A stretch of 64,000 nucleotides of DNA from Hahella sp. HNIBRBA332 (GCF_030719035.1 NZ_CP132203.1:248001-312000); one strand, 5' to 3'. Numbered from the stretch's first letter, positions 1 through 9,263 are shown. Made by a program: numbers and translations. Notes: a model not told the origin generated them from the sequence alone.

Positions 1-166
1 AGACGCTGGGTGACGTTGCGTCGTATTTAAAGGCGGATTGTAATCGCCCCGGTAGAGAGTGCAAGGTTGCTGTGCAGGCATTCTGAGTTTTGCTCAGCGC
101 CCGTGAGATATGTTGCGTTGTCTTGTAGACTTCCTTTATCCATAACAATGATTCAAGGAACCAAGC

Positions 167-1291
167 ATGAGTACAGGCTTTACCATTCCCAACCGATTGC
201 TGCTGGGGCCCGGGCCTTCGAACACTCCCGCCAGCGTGCTTGCGGCGATGTCGCAACCTACCATTGGGCATCTGGATCCGTTCTTTATCAATATGATGGA
301 TCAGATCAAACAGATGCTTCAGGCCACGTTCAGAACACAGAACAGATTGACGATGCCTGTTTCTGCGCCGGGCTCCGCCGGCATGGAAACCTGCTTGGTC
401 AATTTGCTGGAACCGGGGGATAAGGCGATTGTTGCGACTAACGGCGTGTTCGGCAAACGAATGGTCGAAAACGTTGTAAGAGCGGGCGGCGTGCCAATTG
501 TCGTCGAGTTCGAATGGGGGCTCCCGGTTGATCCTCAGCGGATTGAGGAGGTTTTGAATGAGCATCCCGACGCACGACTATTGGCGTTTGTACATGCAGA
601 AACTTCCACTGGCGCTCGCTCCGACGCTAAAACCCTTTGCCGTCTGGCGCATGAGCGAGGGATTCTGTCTGTCGTCGACATGGTCACTTCGTGGTGCGGT
701 ATAGAAGTGGATATCGACGATTGGAAAGCTGATGCGGTATACAGCGGCACGCAAAAGTGTCTTTCTGCGGTGCCGGGGATTGCGCCGGTGTCATTCAGCG
801 AGACGGCGGCGGAGCGCATCCGCTCACGGGTCAAGCCTGTGCAAAGCTGGTTTCTGGATATGAGTCTGGTGATGGCTTATTGGGCGGAAGGCGGGCAGCG
901 GGCGTACCATCATACTGCGCCAGTCAACACTCTATACGCTATTCATGAAGCGTTACGCTTAGTCCTGGATGAGGGGTTGGAGAATCGCTGGGCGAGACAT
1001 AAAGCTGCGCATGAAGCTTTGGTCGAAGGCGTGGAGTCTCTGGGGCTGTCCTTTTTGGTGGAGGAGCCTTATCGCCTGCCGATGCTGAACGCAATTAGAG
1101 TGCCTGACGGTGTCGATGAAGCTGCAGTGCGAAGTAAGCTGCTGACGGATTACAACATGGAAATCGGCGCTGGCCTTGGGCCGTTGCAAGGGAAAATATG
1201 GCGTATTGGATTGATGGGCAATAATGCGACAGTGGAATGTGCGAACCGCGCGGTTAGCGCCCTGGGTGAATGCTTGCGGGCATTGGAATAA
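167..1291 (+). CDS. Class V PLP aminotransferase (alanine/serine-glyoxylate aminotransferase family)
   Basis: This 374-residue protein is a cytosolic fold-type I aminotransferase of the alanine-glyoxylate / serine-pyruvate group, which moves an amino group from alanine or serine to glyoxylate or a similar keto acid. The N-terminus has the family motif LLGPGPSN, the middle has the cofactor-contacting SAPGSAGMET region, and the PLP lysine is K197 in GTQKCLSAVPG. The length is normal for the family. It stands alone, is followed by a strong hairpin terminator and converges on cysN. The exact substrate cannot be read from the sequence; a photorespiration-like glycine/serine role or a 2-aminoethylphosphonate-type transaminase are the alternatives. 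Confidence 0.87.
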   Translation: MSTGFTIPNRLLLGPGPSNTPASVLAAMSQPTIGHLDPFFINMMDQIKQMLQATFRTQNRLTMPVSAPGSAGMETCLVNLLEPGDKAIVATNGVFGKRMVENVVRAGGVPIVVEFEWGLPVDPQRIEEVLNEHPDARLLAFVHAETSTGARSDAKTLCRLAHERGILSVVDMVTSWCGIEVDIDDWKADAVYSGTQKCLSAVPGIAPVSFSETAAERIRSRVKPVQSWFLDMSLVMAYWAEGGQRAYHHTAPVNTLYAIHEALRLVLDEGLENRWARHKAAHEALVEGVESLGLSFLVEEPYRLPMLNAIRVPDGVDEAAVRSKLLTDYNMEIGAGLGPLQGKIWRIGLMGNNATVECANRAVSALGECLRALE

Positions 1292-1308
1292 CGGGGCGCG
1301 GGTAATAA

Positions 1309-1343
1309 AAAGGCCCCAAGGCGAAAATCACCTTGGGGCCTTT
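1309..1343. terminator. Bidirectional rho-independent terminator
   Basis: Perfect 13-bp arms (AAAGGCCCCAAGG and its complement) enclose a 9-base loop. A-rich and T-rich flanks sit on both sides, so the hairpin can end transcription of both the aminotransferase gene and the convergent cysN. Confidence 0.85.
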
Positions 1344-1361
1344 GGTTTGACTGGGAAAGCC

Positions 1362-3017
1362 TTACACGAAGTAGTGCTTTTCCATCAGATTACCGATAAC
1401 GCGGTTAACCTGTGTTGAAAGCTCTTTCTCGTCATCCGCGCTTATGGTGGCGGCGACTTCACCTTCATACGACTCAACGCCTTGGGTGGCGATGACCAGC
1501 AAGCCGGCTTTTAGCAGAGCGGTTAATGTGGCTTCAGCCAGAGTTTCCTCAACGACCACCACAGACTTGCCGCGCTCAAACAGGTTGCGCTCCAGAGCGT
1601 ACGCCAGTTTGTCCTTCAGCTCGCCTTCGACTTTAACCAGTCCAGGCTTGTGACCGTTACGGGCTTCACGTTCGGCGTCAGTAATGGGGGCGAAAGCAGC
1701 GATGTCTGCATCGTCTACAGCGCTTTCTATCATGCCTGCGCCGATAGTGACGTTAGTCAGACGGTCAATGATGATAAACGCGCCAGTAGTGCGGTTGCGT
1801 GAATAGGGGTCAAACACCAGAGGCTGGTTGAGCGTGACTTCACAAGAGCCGATTTCATTCAGCTGCAATGTATCGGTTTCGCTCTTCTCCAGCGTATTAA
1901 CGTCGATCTGGTGATGAATGCGGCTAATGGAGCCTGTCGCCAGATGCGTTGCTTGTTTGATGTAGTATTGACGACCTGGCAGCAAGGGCGTTTCGCTCAT
2001 CCAGACAATGTGCGCGCGCATCCGGTTCGATACACAGGGGACATTGTCCGGGCGCACCAGTACGTCGCTGCGGCTGATGTCGATCTCATCCGCCAGTGTC
2101 AGAGTGACGGCTTGGTCTGCGAAGGCTTCTTCCTGCTCTCCTTCAAAGGTGACGATGGATTTGACCGTGCTGGTTTTGCGGGAAGGCAGCGCCATGATGG
2201 GATCGCCCTTGCGGATAATCCCTGAGGACACTGTGCCGCTGTAACCGCGGAAGTCCAGGTTCGGACGATTGACGTATTGCACAGGCATGCGGAAATCAGA
2301 CAGGTTCTTGTCGCGGGAGATTTCCACTGTCTCCAGGATTTCCATCAGCGGCTTGTCTGTGTACCAGGGCATCGCCGGTGAGTTGGAGACCACGTTGTCG
2401 CCATCCAGCGCTGAAATCGGCACGAAATTCAGGTCGTGCAGAGTCAGGCCTTTAGCGAAACTCAGATACTCCTGTTTAATCTCTTCGTAACGCTCTTCGC
2501 TGAAGTCCACCAGGTCCATTTTGTTCACCGCCACCAAAATGTGCTGGATGCCCAGCAGTGAAGCGATGAAGGTGTGGCGCTTGGTCTGCTTCAGAACGCC
2601 GTGACGGGCGTCGATCAGAATAATGGCCAGTTGCGCAGTGGAGGCTCCAGTGGCCATATTGCGCGTGTATTGTTCATGGCCGGGAGTGTCGGCGATGATG
2701 AACTTTCTCTTGGCGGTGGAAAAGTAGCGATAGGCGACGTCAATCGTAATACCTTGCTCACGCTCCGCCTGAAGTCCGTCCACCAGCAGAGACAAGTCGA
2801 GCTTTTCGCCCGCATTGCCGGATTTGGCGCTGTCTTTTTTTATGGCTTCAAGCTGATCTTCGTAGATCATCTTGGAGTCGTGCAGCAATCGACCGATCAG
2901 AGTGCTTTTGCCGTCGTCAACGCTGCCGCAGGTTAAAAGACGAAGCAGCTCTTTGTGTTCGTGCTGCTTCAGATATTCAAGAATGTCTTCGCTAATTAGG
3001 TTTGATTGATGTGACAT
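1362..3017 (-). CDS. cysN: Sulfate adenylyltransferase subunit 1, with degenerate APS-kinase-like tail
   Basis: This is the GTPase subunit of ATP sulfurylase, which drives formation of adenosine phosphosulfate from sulfate and ATP together with CysD. The EF-Tu-like GTPase motifs are intact: GSVDDGKS at residues 31-38, DTPGHEQYTRNM near 110 and NKMD near 165, followed by the beta-barrel domains. At 551 residues it is longer than a plain CysN (about 475) and shorter than a CysN-CysC fusion (about 630). The extra C-terminal 90 residues contain LAYALERNLFERGKSV and LLKAGLLVIATQ, which resemble APS kinase, but the kinase P-loop is gone (VEGELKDK stands in its place). It lies 65 bp downstream of cysD in the same unit. 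I infer that the tail has lost kinase activity. Confidence 0.94.
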   Translation of the reverse strand: MSHQSNLISEDILEYLKQHEHKELLRLLTCGSVDDGKSTLIGRLLHDSKMIYEDQLEAIKKDSAKSGNAGEKLDLSLLVDGLQAEREQGITIDVAYRYFSTAKRKFIIADTPGHEQYTRNMATGASTAQLAIILIDARHGVLKQTKRHTFIASLLGIQHILVAVNKMDLVDFSEERYEEIKQEYLSFAKGLTLHDLNFVPISALDGDNVVSNSPAMPWYTDKPLMEILETVEISRDKNLSDFRMPVQYVNRPNLDFRGYSGTVSSGIIRKGDPIMALPSRKTSTVKSIVTFEGEQEEAFADQAVTLTLADEIDISRSDVLVRPDNVPCVSNRMRAHIVWMSETPLLPGRQYYIKQATHLATGSISRIHHQIDVNTLEKSETDTLQLNEIGSCEVTLNQPLVFDPYSRNRTTGAFIIIDRLTNVTIGAGMIESAVDDADIAAFAPITDAEREARNGHKPGLVKVEGELKDKLAYALERNLFERGKSVVVVEETLAEATLTALLKAGLLVIATQGVESYEGEVAATISADDEKELSTQVNRVIGNLMEKHYFV

Positions 3018-3082
3018 GGACCGTACTCAATTGAATTCTGCTAAATGAATGCTTCCCTGAGGGCGCTTCTTCGCTCAATGGA

Positions 3083-3991
3083 TCAGAAGTAGCCTTCGCG
3101 TTTCTTTTGCTCCATCGAGCCAGCTTGGTCGTGGTCAATAACGCGACCTTGACGCTCAGAGCTGGTGGTTAGCAGCATTTCCTGAATAATTTCCGGCAAC
3201 GTCGTCGCCGTAGATTCGATCGCTCCAGTCAGCGGGTAGCAGCCCAGAGTACGGAAGCGCACGTCTTTCATCATCGGGGTTTCGCCCGGTTTTAAAGGCA
3301 TGCGATCGTCGTCCACCATAATCATCGTACCGTCGCGCTCGACAACTGGACGCTTGGCGGAGAAGTAAAGAGGGACGAGCTCAATGTTCTCCAGATAGAT
3401 GTATTGCCAAATATCCAGCTCGGTCCAGTTGGACAGCGGGAATACTCGGATGCTTTCGCCTTTGTTGATCTTTCCGTTGTAAATATTCCACAACTCTGGA
3501 CGCTGATTTTTGGGATCCCAGCGATGGTTGGAGTCACGGAAAGAGTATACGCGCTCTTTGGCGCGGGATTTCTCCTCATCGCGACGGGCGCCGCCAAAGG
3601 CTGCATCGAACTTGTATTTATTGAGAGCCTGTTTCAAAGACTCGGTCTTCATGACGTCAGTATGCTTGGCGCTGCCATGGCTGAAAGGGCCAATGCCCTG
3701 ACGTACGCCTTCTTCGTTTATATGGACGATCAAATCCAGGCCAAATTTCGCCGCCTGTTGATCCCGGAAAGTGATCATATCCTTGAACTTCCAGGTCGTG
3801 TCCACGTGCATCAAAGGAAAGGGTGGTTTGCCGGGAAAGAAGGCCTTGCGCGCCAGATGCAGCATCACCGAAGAGTCTTTTCCGATGGAGTAGAGCATGA
3901 CGGGGCGCTCAAATTCAGCGGCGACTTCTCTGATTATATGGATACTTTCAGCTTCCAGCTGTTTTAGATGGGTGAGGTTGTAATCAGTCAT
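3083..3991 (-). CDS. cysD: Sulfate adenylyltransferase subunit 2
   Basis: CysD is the catalytic ATP pyrophosphatase subunit of ATP sulfurylase and works with CysN in assimilatory sulfate activation. The PP-loop SIGKDSS is at residues 35-41 and the protein ends in the usual EQKKREGYF tail. I chose the ATG at 3991 because it gives the standard 302 residues. An in-frame TTG at 4000 and GTG at 4006 lie just upstream. The AGGAG at 4006-4010 overlaps the GTG, is 5 bases from the TTG and about 14 from the ATG, so the TTG is a real alternative. The gene leads the cysD-cysN unit. Confidence 0.95.
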   Translation of the reverse strand: MTDYNLTHLKQLEAESIHIIREVAAEFERPVMLYSIGKDSSVMLHLARKAFFPGKPPFPLMHVDTTWKFKDMITFRDQQAAKFGLDLIVHINEEGVRQGIGPFSHGSAKHTDVMKTESLKQALNKYKFDAAFGGARRDEEKSRAKERVYSFRDSNHRWDPKNQRPELWNIYNGKINKGESIRVFPLSNWTELDIWQYIYLENIELVPLYFSAKRPVVERDGTMIMVDDDRMPLKPGETPMMKDVRFRTLGCYPLTGAIESTATTLPEIIQEMLLTTSSERQGRVIDHDQAGSMEQKKREGYF

Positions 3992-4070
3992 TTTTTTCAA
4001 CTGCACTCCTTAGTAAGGGGTCTCCGGTAAGGCTGATGTCCGAGGATTATTGGGTTAAAAAGCTACATCT

Positions 4071-4099
4071 ACTATACCAAACACTTGGTGATTATAAGA
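4071..4099 (-). promoter_or_regulatory. Candidate promoter for cysD-cysN
   Basis: On the minus strand a TATAGT -10 hexamer (4071-4076) is preceded after 17 bp by a poor -35 (TCTTAT). It lies about 80 bp upstream of cysD. A weak -35 is what an activator-dependent promoter such as a CysB-controlled one would show, but no CysB site can be defined by eye. Confidence 0.3.
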
Positions 4100-4230
4100 A
4101 GAATGGCTTTTAGAAGAGTTTATTCTGACGATATAGTTTTCTATGGCCTTTTAGTAGCTTCTGAATTTACGCAGGTAAGCGGCGCTGCACATAGCGGGCT
4201 GTTTCTGACGAATTTTCCGGGGTTCCATCC

Positions 4231-4254
4231 TGTTTGGACCGTGGGGTCCGAACA
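4231..4254. repeat. Inverted repeat between the cysD upstream region and the PilZ gene
   Basis: Ten-base arms (TGTTTGGACC and GGTCCGAACA, one wobble mismatch) enclose a 4-base loop just downstream of the PilZ gene on its own strand. There is no T-run, so it is at best a weak terminator or RNA processing site. The rest of the 305-bp gap between cysD and the PilZ gene is AT-rich and shows no coding sequence. Confidence 0.35.
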
Positions 4255-4296
4255 GAAAACTTGAGATGAAAACCTGGAAAATCCAGCGACGGATTT

Positions 4297-4701
4297 CTAA
4301 CGCAGTTTATTCTCGGCGATATACTGCTCAAGCTGGTGGGTTTGTTGTGGCGTCAATTCTTTAAATTGTAAGCCTACGTGGAAGGCGTTGCGAGCCAGTC
4401 GGCGCGTGTAAATGACCAGCATCTCGGTTTCGACCTCGGCTATATCTTTCTTGCCCAGAGGCAGAGTGAAGCGAATGTTGATGCAGACTGGCCGCAATGG
4501 CGCGAAATTTAAGGCGTTTGGCGTCAACGTCTCCAGGATGCAGCGGTCACACTCAAGCATGAGGCCTGTTCTGGATATGTTATGGATGGCTGCGTCGCAT
4601 TCCCGTTGGTCGCGTGTGGTGATATGAGCGACGAAATCCGTTGGAATGCGCAGATGATGCCTCAGATTTCTTTGCATGACGGTTGGACTGCTTTGAATCA
4701 T
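4297..4701 (-). CDS. PilZ-domain protein (predicted c-di-GMP receptor)
   Basis: This 134-residue single-domain protein has both PilZ signatures needed for cyclic di-GMP binding: RHHLR (RxxxR) near residue 14 and NISRTG (NxSxxG) near residue 43. No membrane segment or signal peptide is visible, so it should be a cytosolic effector. An internal Met at residue 9 is an alternative start; neither has a clear ribosome binding site. It stands alone between cysD and rimO, and neither neighbour suggests its output. Binding is predicted from motifs; the controlled process is unknown. Confidence 0.82.
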   Translation of the reverse strand: MIQSSPTVMQRNLRHHLRIPTDFVAHITTRDQRECDAAIHNISRTGLMLECDRCILETLTPNALNFAPLRPVCINIRFTLPLGKKDIAEVETEMLVIYTRRLARNAFHVGLQFKELTPQQTHQLEQYIAENKLR

Positions 4702-4938
4702 AGTCGGTTAAGTAATGATACTAACATTCAACATGGAAGGCTAAGTGTACCAAATTGAATTTGATTTAAAATTAATCTTTTTGGCATAGAGAGCACGATT
4801 TTTTTGTAACAATGTGGCTATTTTGTTACGGAGTGTAATCTTTGTTGCTGGTTGAAGTTTGAGCGATATTTGATCTATTTTCTCGGGCTGAGCTTAGGTA
4901 GAATGGCGGCCTTTTTTTGAATAGACAGGTGATGGTAG

Positions 4939-6258
4939 ATGTCCTCTTCTAGCGGCAAAGTTGGTTTCGTCAGCCTTGGCTGCCCAAAAAACACTGTAGA
5001 CTCGGAACGCATTCTGACGCAACTGCGTACGGAGGGGTACGAGATATCGGCCAGCTATGAGGATGCGGACGTCGTTTTGGTGAATACCTGCGGCTTTATC
5101 GATAGTGCGGTGCAGGAGTCTTTGGATGCGATTGGCGAGGCGTTGCGCGAGAACGGCAAAGTCATCGTGACCGGATGTCTTGGCGCCAAAGAGGATGTAA
5201 TCCGCGAAGTGCACCCAAAGGTGCTGGCGGTAAGTGGCCCGCACGCTTATTCGGAAGTGATGAACCAAGTGCATCAAGTGTCTCCGAAGCCTGAATACAA
5301 CCCTTTCCTCAACCTTGTCCCCGATACTGGGGTTAAGCTCACCCCCAAGCATTATGCCTATCTGAAAATATCTGAAGGCTGTAACCACCGTTGTACGTTT
5401 TGCATAATTCCGTCCTTCCGCGGTGATTTGGTGAGCCGTCCTATCGGTGATGTGCTGGGCGAGGCGCAACGTCTAGTGAAAAACGGCGTCAAAGAGTTGT
5501 TGGTGATCTCTCAGGACACCAGTGCTTATGGGGTGGACACCAAATACCGTACCGGCTTCTGGGAAGGGCGTCCGGTTAAGACGCGTATGAAAGAACTTTG
5601 CGAAGAGCTCGGGCGTATGGGCGTTTGGGTGCGACTGCACTACGTTTATCCTTACCCTCATGTCGATGACGTTATTCCGATGATGGCGGAAGGTAAAATT
5701 CTTCCTTATCTGGATATTCCTTTTCAGCACGCTTCTCCAGCTGTGTTGAAAAATATGCGCCGTCCAGCCCATGCAGAAAAAGTGCTGCACAGAATTGGCA
5801 AATGGCGTGAGCAGTGTCCGGATATTACTCTGCGCTCTACCTTTATTGTTGGTTTTCCAGGGGAAACCGAAGAAGATTTCCAAACATTGCTCGATTTCCT
5901 CGAAGAAGCACAACTGGACCGCGTGGGGTGCTTCAAATACTCTCCTGTTGAGGGCGCGACGGCTAACGAGTTGCCTAACCCTGTTGATGAAGCAGTCAAA
6001 CAGGAGCGTTGGGAGCGCTTTATGGAAGTGCAGCAACGTATCAGCGCCGGTCGTCTGCAGGCAAAAGTCGGCAAGCGCATGGATGTGATCGTGGACGAGG
6101 TTGTGGAAGAAGGCGCGGTGTGTCGCTCCAAGGCGGACGCGCCGGAAATCGACGGCCAGGTATTTTTAGACAATCAAACTCATTTGAAGCCGGGAGATCT
6201 GGTTACGGTGGAGATTGAGGAGGCGGATGAATATGATCTGTGGGGGCGTCCGGTATAA
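4939..6258 (+). CDS. rimO: Ribosomal protein uS12 methylthiotransferase
   Basis: RimO is a radical SAM enzyme that adds a methylthio group to the conserved aspartate of ribosomal protein S12. The N-terminal UPF0004 domain carries its cluster ligands C15, C51 and C80. The radical SAM cluster is C148-x3-C152-x2-C155 in the motif EGCNHRCTFC, and a C-terminal TRAM domain follows. The 439-residue length matches RimO, and the opening VSLGCPKNTVDSER is diagnostic against the tRNA enzyme MiaB. It is monocistronic, preceded by an AT-rich 237-bp region that should hold its promoter and followed by a hairpin terminator. Confidence 0.96.
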   Translation: MSSSSGKVGFVSLGCPKNTVDSERILTQLRTEGYEISASYEDADVVLVNTCGFIDSAVQESLDAIGEALRENGKVIVTGCLGAKEDVIREVHPKVLAVSGPHAYSEVMNQVHQVSPKPEYNPFLNLVPDTGVKLTPKHYAYLKISEGCNHRCTFCIIPSFRGDLVSRPIGDVLGEAQRLVKNGVKELLVISQDTSAYGVDTKYRTGFWEGRPVKTRMKELCEELGRMGVWVRLHYVYPYPHVDDVIPMMAEGKILPYLDIPFQHASPAVLKNMRRPAHAEKVLHRIGKWREQCPDITLRSTFIVGFPGETEEDFQTLLDFLEEAQLDRVGCFKYSPVEGATANELPNPVDEAVKQERWERFMEVQQRISAGRLQAKVGKRMDVIVDEVVEEGAVCRSKADAPEIDGQVFLDNQTHLKPGDLVTVEIEEADEYDLWGRPV

Positions 6259-6280
6259 AGGGCGTCTGCAGTCAGGATGA

Positions 6281-6305
6281 AAAAGAGCCCGTTTAGGGCT
6301 CTTTT
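6281..6305. terminator. Bidirectional rho-independent terminator
   Basis: Arms AAAAGAGCCC and GGGCTCTTTT enclose the 5-base loop GTTTA and continue into a T-run. It serves rimO on the plus strand and the convergent gatB on the other. Confidence 0.88.
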
Positions 6306-6313
6306 TTTTAGGC

Positions 6314-7756
6314 TTAGCTCAGCTTTTGGGCGAGTATCTCGTTCACCTGCTGTGGGTTGGCTTTGCCTTTGGAGGCTTTCATTGTCTGGCCGACAAAAAA
6401 TCCAATCATTTTTCCGCGCTTGGCTTCATCCGCCGCTTTGTACTGTTCAACCTGAGTTGGGTTATTCGCCAGTACTTCGTCAACAATAGCTTCGATGGCT
6501 CCTGTATCAGAGACTTGCTTCAAGCCCTGCTTCTCAATAATCTCATCCGCCTCTCCTTCGCCGTTCCACATGGCCTCAAGCACATCCTTGGCGGCCTTGC
6601 CGTTGATGGTGTTGTCTTTCAGGCGCAGCAACAGCTTGCCAAGCCCTTCTGCGTTGATGGGGGATTGAGATATGTCCAGAGAGTGCTGGTTCAGGCGTTT
6701 GGCCAGCTCTCCCATTACCCAGTTGGCCGTCAGTTTGGCGTCGCCGACGATTTTGGTGGCGGTCTCAAAGTAGTCCGCTTGCGCGCGCGAGCTGACCAGT
6801 ACGCCTGCATCGTAGTCAGATAAGCCATACTCAGAGCAGAAACGGACCAGCTTTTGTTCCGGCAGTTCTGGGAGCGTATTGCGGATCGCTTCAATATAGG
6901 CGTCGTCAATTTCAATGGGTAGTAGATCCGGGTCAGGGAAATAACGGTAATCGTTGGCGAACTCTTTGCTGCGCATGGAGCGGGTGCTGTCTTTGTCCGC
7001 ATCGTACAGGCGTGTTTCCTGTTCGATCTGGCCGCCATCTTCTATCAGGTCGATTTGTCTTTCAATTTCACCTTGAATGGCCTTTTCGACAAAACGGAAG
7101 GAGTTGACGTTTTTGATCTCGGTGCGGACGCCGAACTCTTTCTGCCCTTTCGGGCGAACGGAAACGTTGCAGTCGCAGCGCATGGAGCCTTGGGACATGT
7201 CGCCATCGGAGATGCCCAGATAGGTAACGATGGAGTGCAGCTTCCTCAGGTACGCGACCGCCTCCTTGGCGCTGCGCAGTTCCGGCTCGGACACTATTTC
7301 CAATAGGGGCGTTCCGGCGCGGTTTAAGTCGATGCCGGTCATGCCATGAAAATCTTCGTGCAGACTTTTGCCGGCGTCCTCTTCCAGGTGGGCGCGAGTG
7401 ACGTTAATCGTCTTCGTTTCGCCGTTTTCAAGCTGGATGTCCAGTTTACCCTGCTTGACAGTAGGGTGATCCAGCTGGCTGATTTGGTAGCCTTTAGGTA
7501 AATCGGGGTAGAAATAGTTTTTACGATCGAAGACCGAGCGCTTGTTGATTTCGGCGCCGATGGCCAGGCCGAACATCACCGCCATGCGCACGGCTTCTTC
7601 ATTCATGACTGGCAGCATGCCAGGCATGGCCAAGTCTACAGCGCAAGCCTGAGTGTTTGGCTCGGCGCCAAAGGCGGTGGCTGCGCCGGAGAATATTTTG
7701 GATTTGGTGGCGAGCTGAACATGAACTTCCAGCCCGATAACCGCTTCCCATTCCAT
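6314..7756 (-). CDS. gatB: Asp-tRNA(Asn)/Glu-tRNA(Gln) amidotransferase subunit B
   Basis: GatB binds the misacylated tRNA and contains the kinase site that activates Glu-tRNA(Gln) or Asp-tRNA(Asn) before amidation with ammonia from GatA. The N-terminal VIGLEVHVQL motif, the SMRCDCNVSVRP stretch with its paired cysteines, and the C-terminal YqeY-like helical domain are all present in 480 residues, the usual length. It is the last gene of the gatC-gatA-gatB unit, 52 bp after gatA. The complex implies that this organism makes Asn-tRNA, Gln-tRNA or both by the indirect route. Confidence 0.96.
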   Translation of the reverse strand: MEWEAVIGLEVHVQLATKSKIFSGAATAFGAEPNTQACAVDLAMPGMLPVMNEEAVRMAVMFGLAIGAEINKRSVFDRKNYFYPDLPKGYQISQLDHPTVKQGKLDIQLENGETKTINVTRAHLEEDAGKSLHEDFHGMTGIDLNRAGTPLLEIVSEPELRSAKEAVAYLRKLHSIVTYLGISDGDMSQGSMRCDCNVSVRPKGQKEFGVRTEIKNVNSFRFVEKAIQGEIERQIDLIEDGGQIEQETRLYDADKDSTRSMRSKEFANDYRYFPDPDLLPIEIDDAYIEAIRNTLPELPEQKLVRFCSEYGLSDYDAGVLVSSRAQADYFETATKIVGDAKLTANWVMGELAKRLNQHSLDISQSPINAEGLGKLLLRLKDNTINGKAAKDVLEAMWNGEGEADEIIEKQGLKQVSDTGAIEAIVDEVLANNPTQVEQYKAADEAKRGKMIGFFVGQTMKASKGKANPQQVNEILAQKLS

Positions 7757-7808
7757 GATATGACCTCTTCGCTAATGGTTGCGTAATCTTTATGTAGTGC
7801 GGGTGGGC

Positions 7809-9263
7809 TTACTCGCCCAAGGCCGGACTGCGTTTATGCCAGTCGGTGTTCAACTGATATTGGTGTCCCAGGTTCAATAATCGGGCTTCAGTAAAATAGT
7901 TGCCGATCAACTGCATCCCAACGGGCAGGCCGCCCTTGAAGCCGCAAGGCAGGCCAAGCGCAGGCAGGCCGGCCAAGCTGGCGGGAATTGTGAAGATGTC
8001 TTCAAGATACATCTGTACTGGGTCGGATGTTTTCTCGCCCAGTTTGAAGGCGACATCGGGCGTGGTTGGGCATAACAACGCGTCGACTTCATTCAGCGCG
8101 GATACAAAATCGTTTTTGATCAGGCGGCGGATTTTTTGCGCCTGTCGGTAGTAAGCGTCGTAGTAACCTGCGGACAGCGCGTAGGTTCCGATTAGGATGC
8201 GGCGTTTTACTTCATCCCCGAAACCTTCTGAACGGGAGCGTTGATAAAGGTCCTCAAGGTCTTTGGGATTCTCGCAGCGATGACCATAACGAACGCCGTC
8301 GAAGCGTGACAGGTTGGTTGAGCACTCTGCGGGTGCGATAACGTAGTAAGCGGGTACGGACAGCTCTGTGTGGGGCAGGGAGACCTCTTTAAAGGAAGCG
8401 CCCAGCGACTCATACACTTTTATTGCTTCCTGCAATGCTTTTTCAAGCTCTGCGTTGAGCTGGCTGCTGAAGTATTCTTTTGGCAAGCCGATAGTTATCC
8501 CTGTCAGCGGTTGCGTCAGCGAAGCGGTGTAGTCCTCGGTGGGGTTCAGGGCGCTGGTGGAGTCCATGGGGTCGTGTCCGGCCATGACGTTCATTAGCAG
8601 CGCCGCATCTTCCGCCGTGCGGGCGAAAGGACCGCCCTGATCCAAACTTGATGCGAAAGCCACCATGCCAAGGCGAGATACGCGTCCGTAAGTTGGTTTG
8701 AGTCCGGTCAGGCCGCAAAATGCGGCAGGCTGACGAATCGATCCGCCTGTGTCCGTACCGGTCGCCGCTGCGCAAAGTCCGGCCGCAACCGCTGCGGCGG
8801 AGCCGCCTGAAGAGCCGCCGGGCGCTCGCTCGGTGTCCCAAGGGTTACGCACCGGGCCAAAGTAGCTGTTCTCATTGGATGAGCCCATGGCGAACTCGTC
8901 CATGTTGGTTTTGCCTAATGTGACGGCGCCAGCCTCCATGAATTTGCGGGTGACGGTGGACTCGTAAGGCGGAACGAAGTTTTCCAGCATTCTGGATCCG
9001 CATGTCGTCGTCACGCCCTCTGTGCAGAAGACGTCTTTATGCGCGAGAGGTACGCCATTCAGAATGGAGGCTTGTCCTGCATTAAGACGGGCGTCAGCTT
9101 GTTCCGCCTGTGAGAGCGCCAGATCTTCAGTGATGGTGATGAAGCAATTCAATTCTGGATTGAGACGCTTGATTCTGGCCAGATAATCCTGGGTGATTTC
9201 ACGGGAAGAAAACTGTTTTTCCCGGAGTCCGCTTATGATCTCGCTAATAGTATGTGGCAACAT
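7809..9263 (-). CDS. gatA: Asp-tRNA(Asn)/Glu-tRNA(Gln) amidotransferase subunit A
   Basis: GatA is the amidase-signature subunit that hydrolyses glutamine and channels the ammonia to GatB. The Ser-cisSer-Lys catalytic triad is visible as K76 (AHKDVF), S151 (PGGSSGGS) and S175 (DTGGSIR). Their spacing (75 and 24 residues) equals that of characterised GatA proteins. The length of 484 residues is normal. It lies 72 bp downstream of gatC and upstream of gatB on the same strand, consistent with one transcript for the heterotrimer. Confidence 0.97.
   Translation of the reverse strand: MLPHTISEIISGLREKQFSSREITQDYLARIKRLNPELNCFITITEDLALSQAEQADARLNAGQASILNGVPLAHKDVFCTEGVTTTCGSRMLENFVPPYESTVTRKFMEAGAVTLGKTNMDEFAMGSSNENSYFGPVRNPWDTERAPGGSSGGSAAAVAAGLCAAATGTDTGGSIRQPAAFCGLTGLKPTYGRVSRLGMVAFASSLDQGGPFARTAEDAALLMNVMAGHDPMDSTSALNPTEDYTASLTQPLTGITIGLPKEYFSSQLNAELEKALQEAIKVYESLGASFKEVSLPHTELSVPAYYVIAPAECSTNLSRFDGVRYGHRCENPKDLEDLYQRSRSEGFGDEVKRRILIGTYALSAGYYDAYYRQAQKIRRLIKNDFVSALNEVDALLCPTTPDVAFKLGEKTSDPVQMYLEDIFTIPASLAGLPALGLPCGFKGGLPVGMQLIGNYFTEARLLNLGHQYQLNTDWHKRSPALGE

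Noticed and set aside
1..166. Possible end of an upstream gene or tRNA at the left edge
   Set aside because: No cloverleaf, family-like protein end or clear promoter could be supported in these 166 bases.
3404..3967. 187-codon open frame antisense to cysD
   Set aside because: cysD is unambiguous and the antisense product has no recognisable domain.
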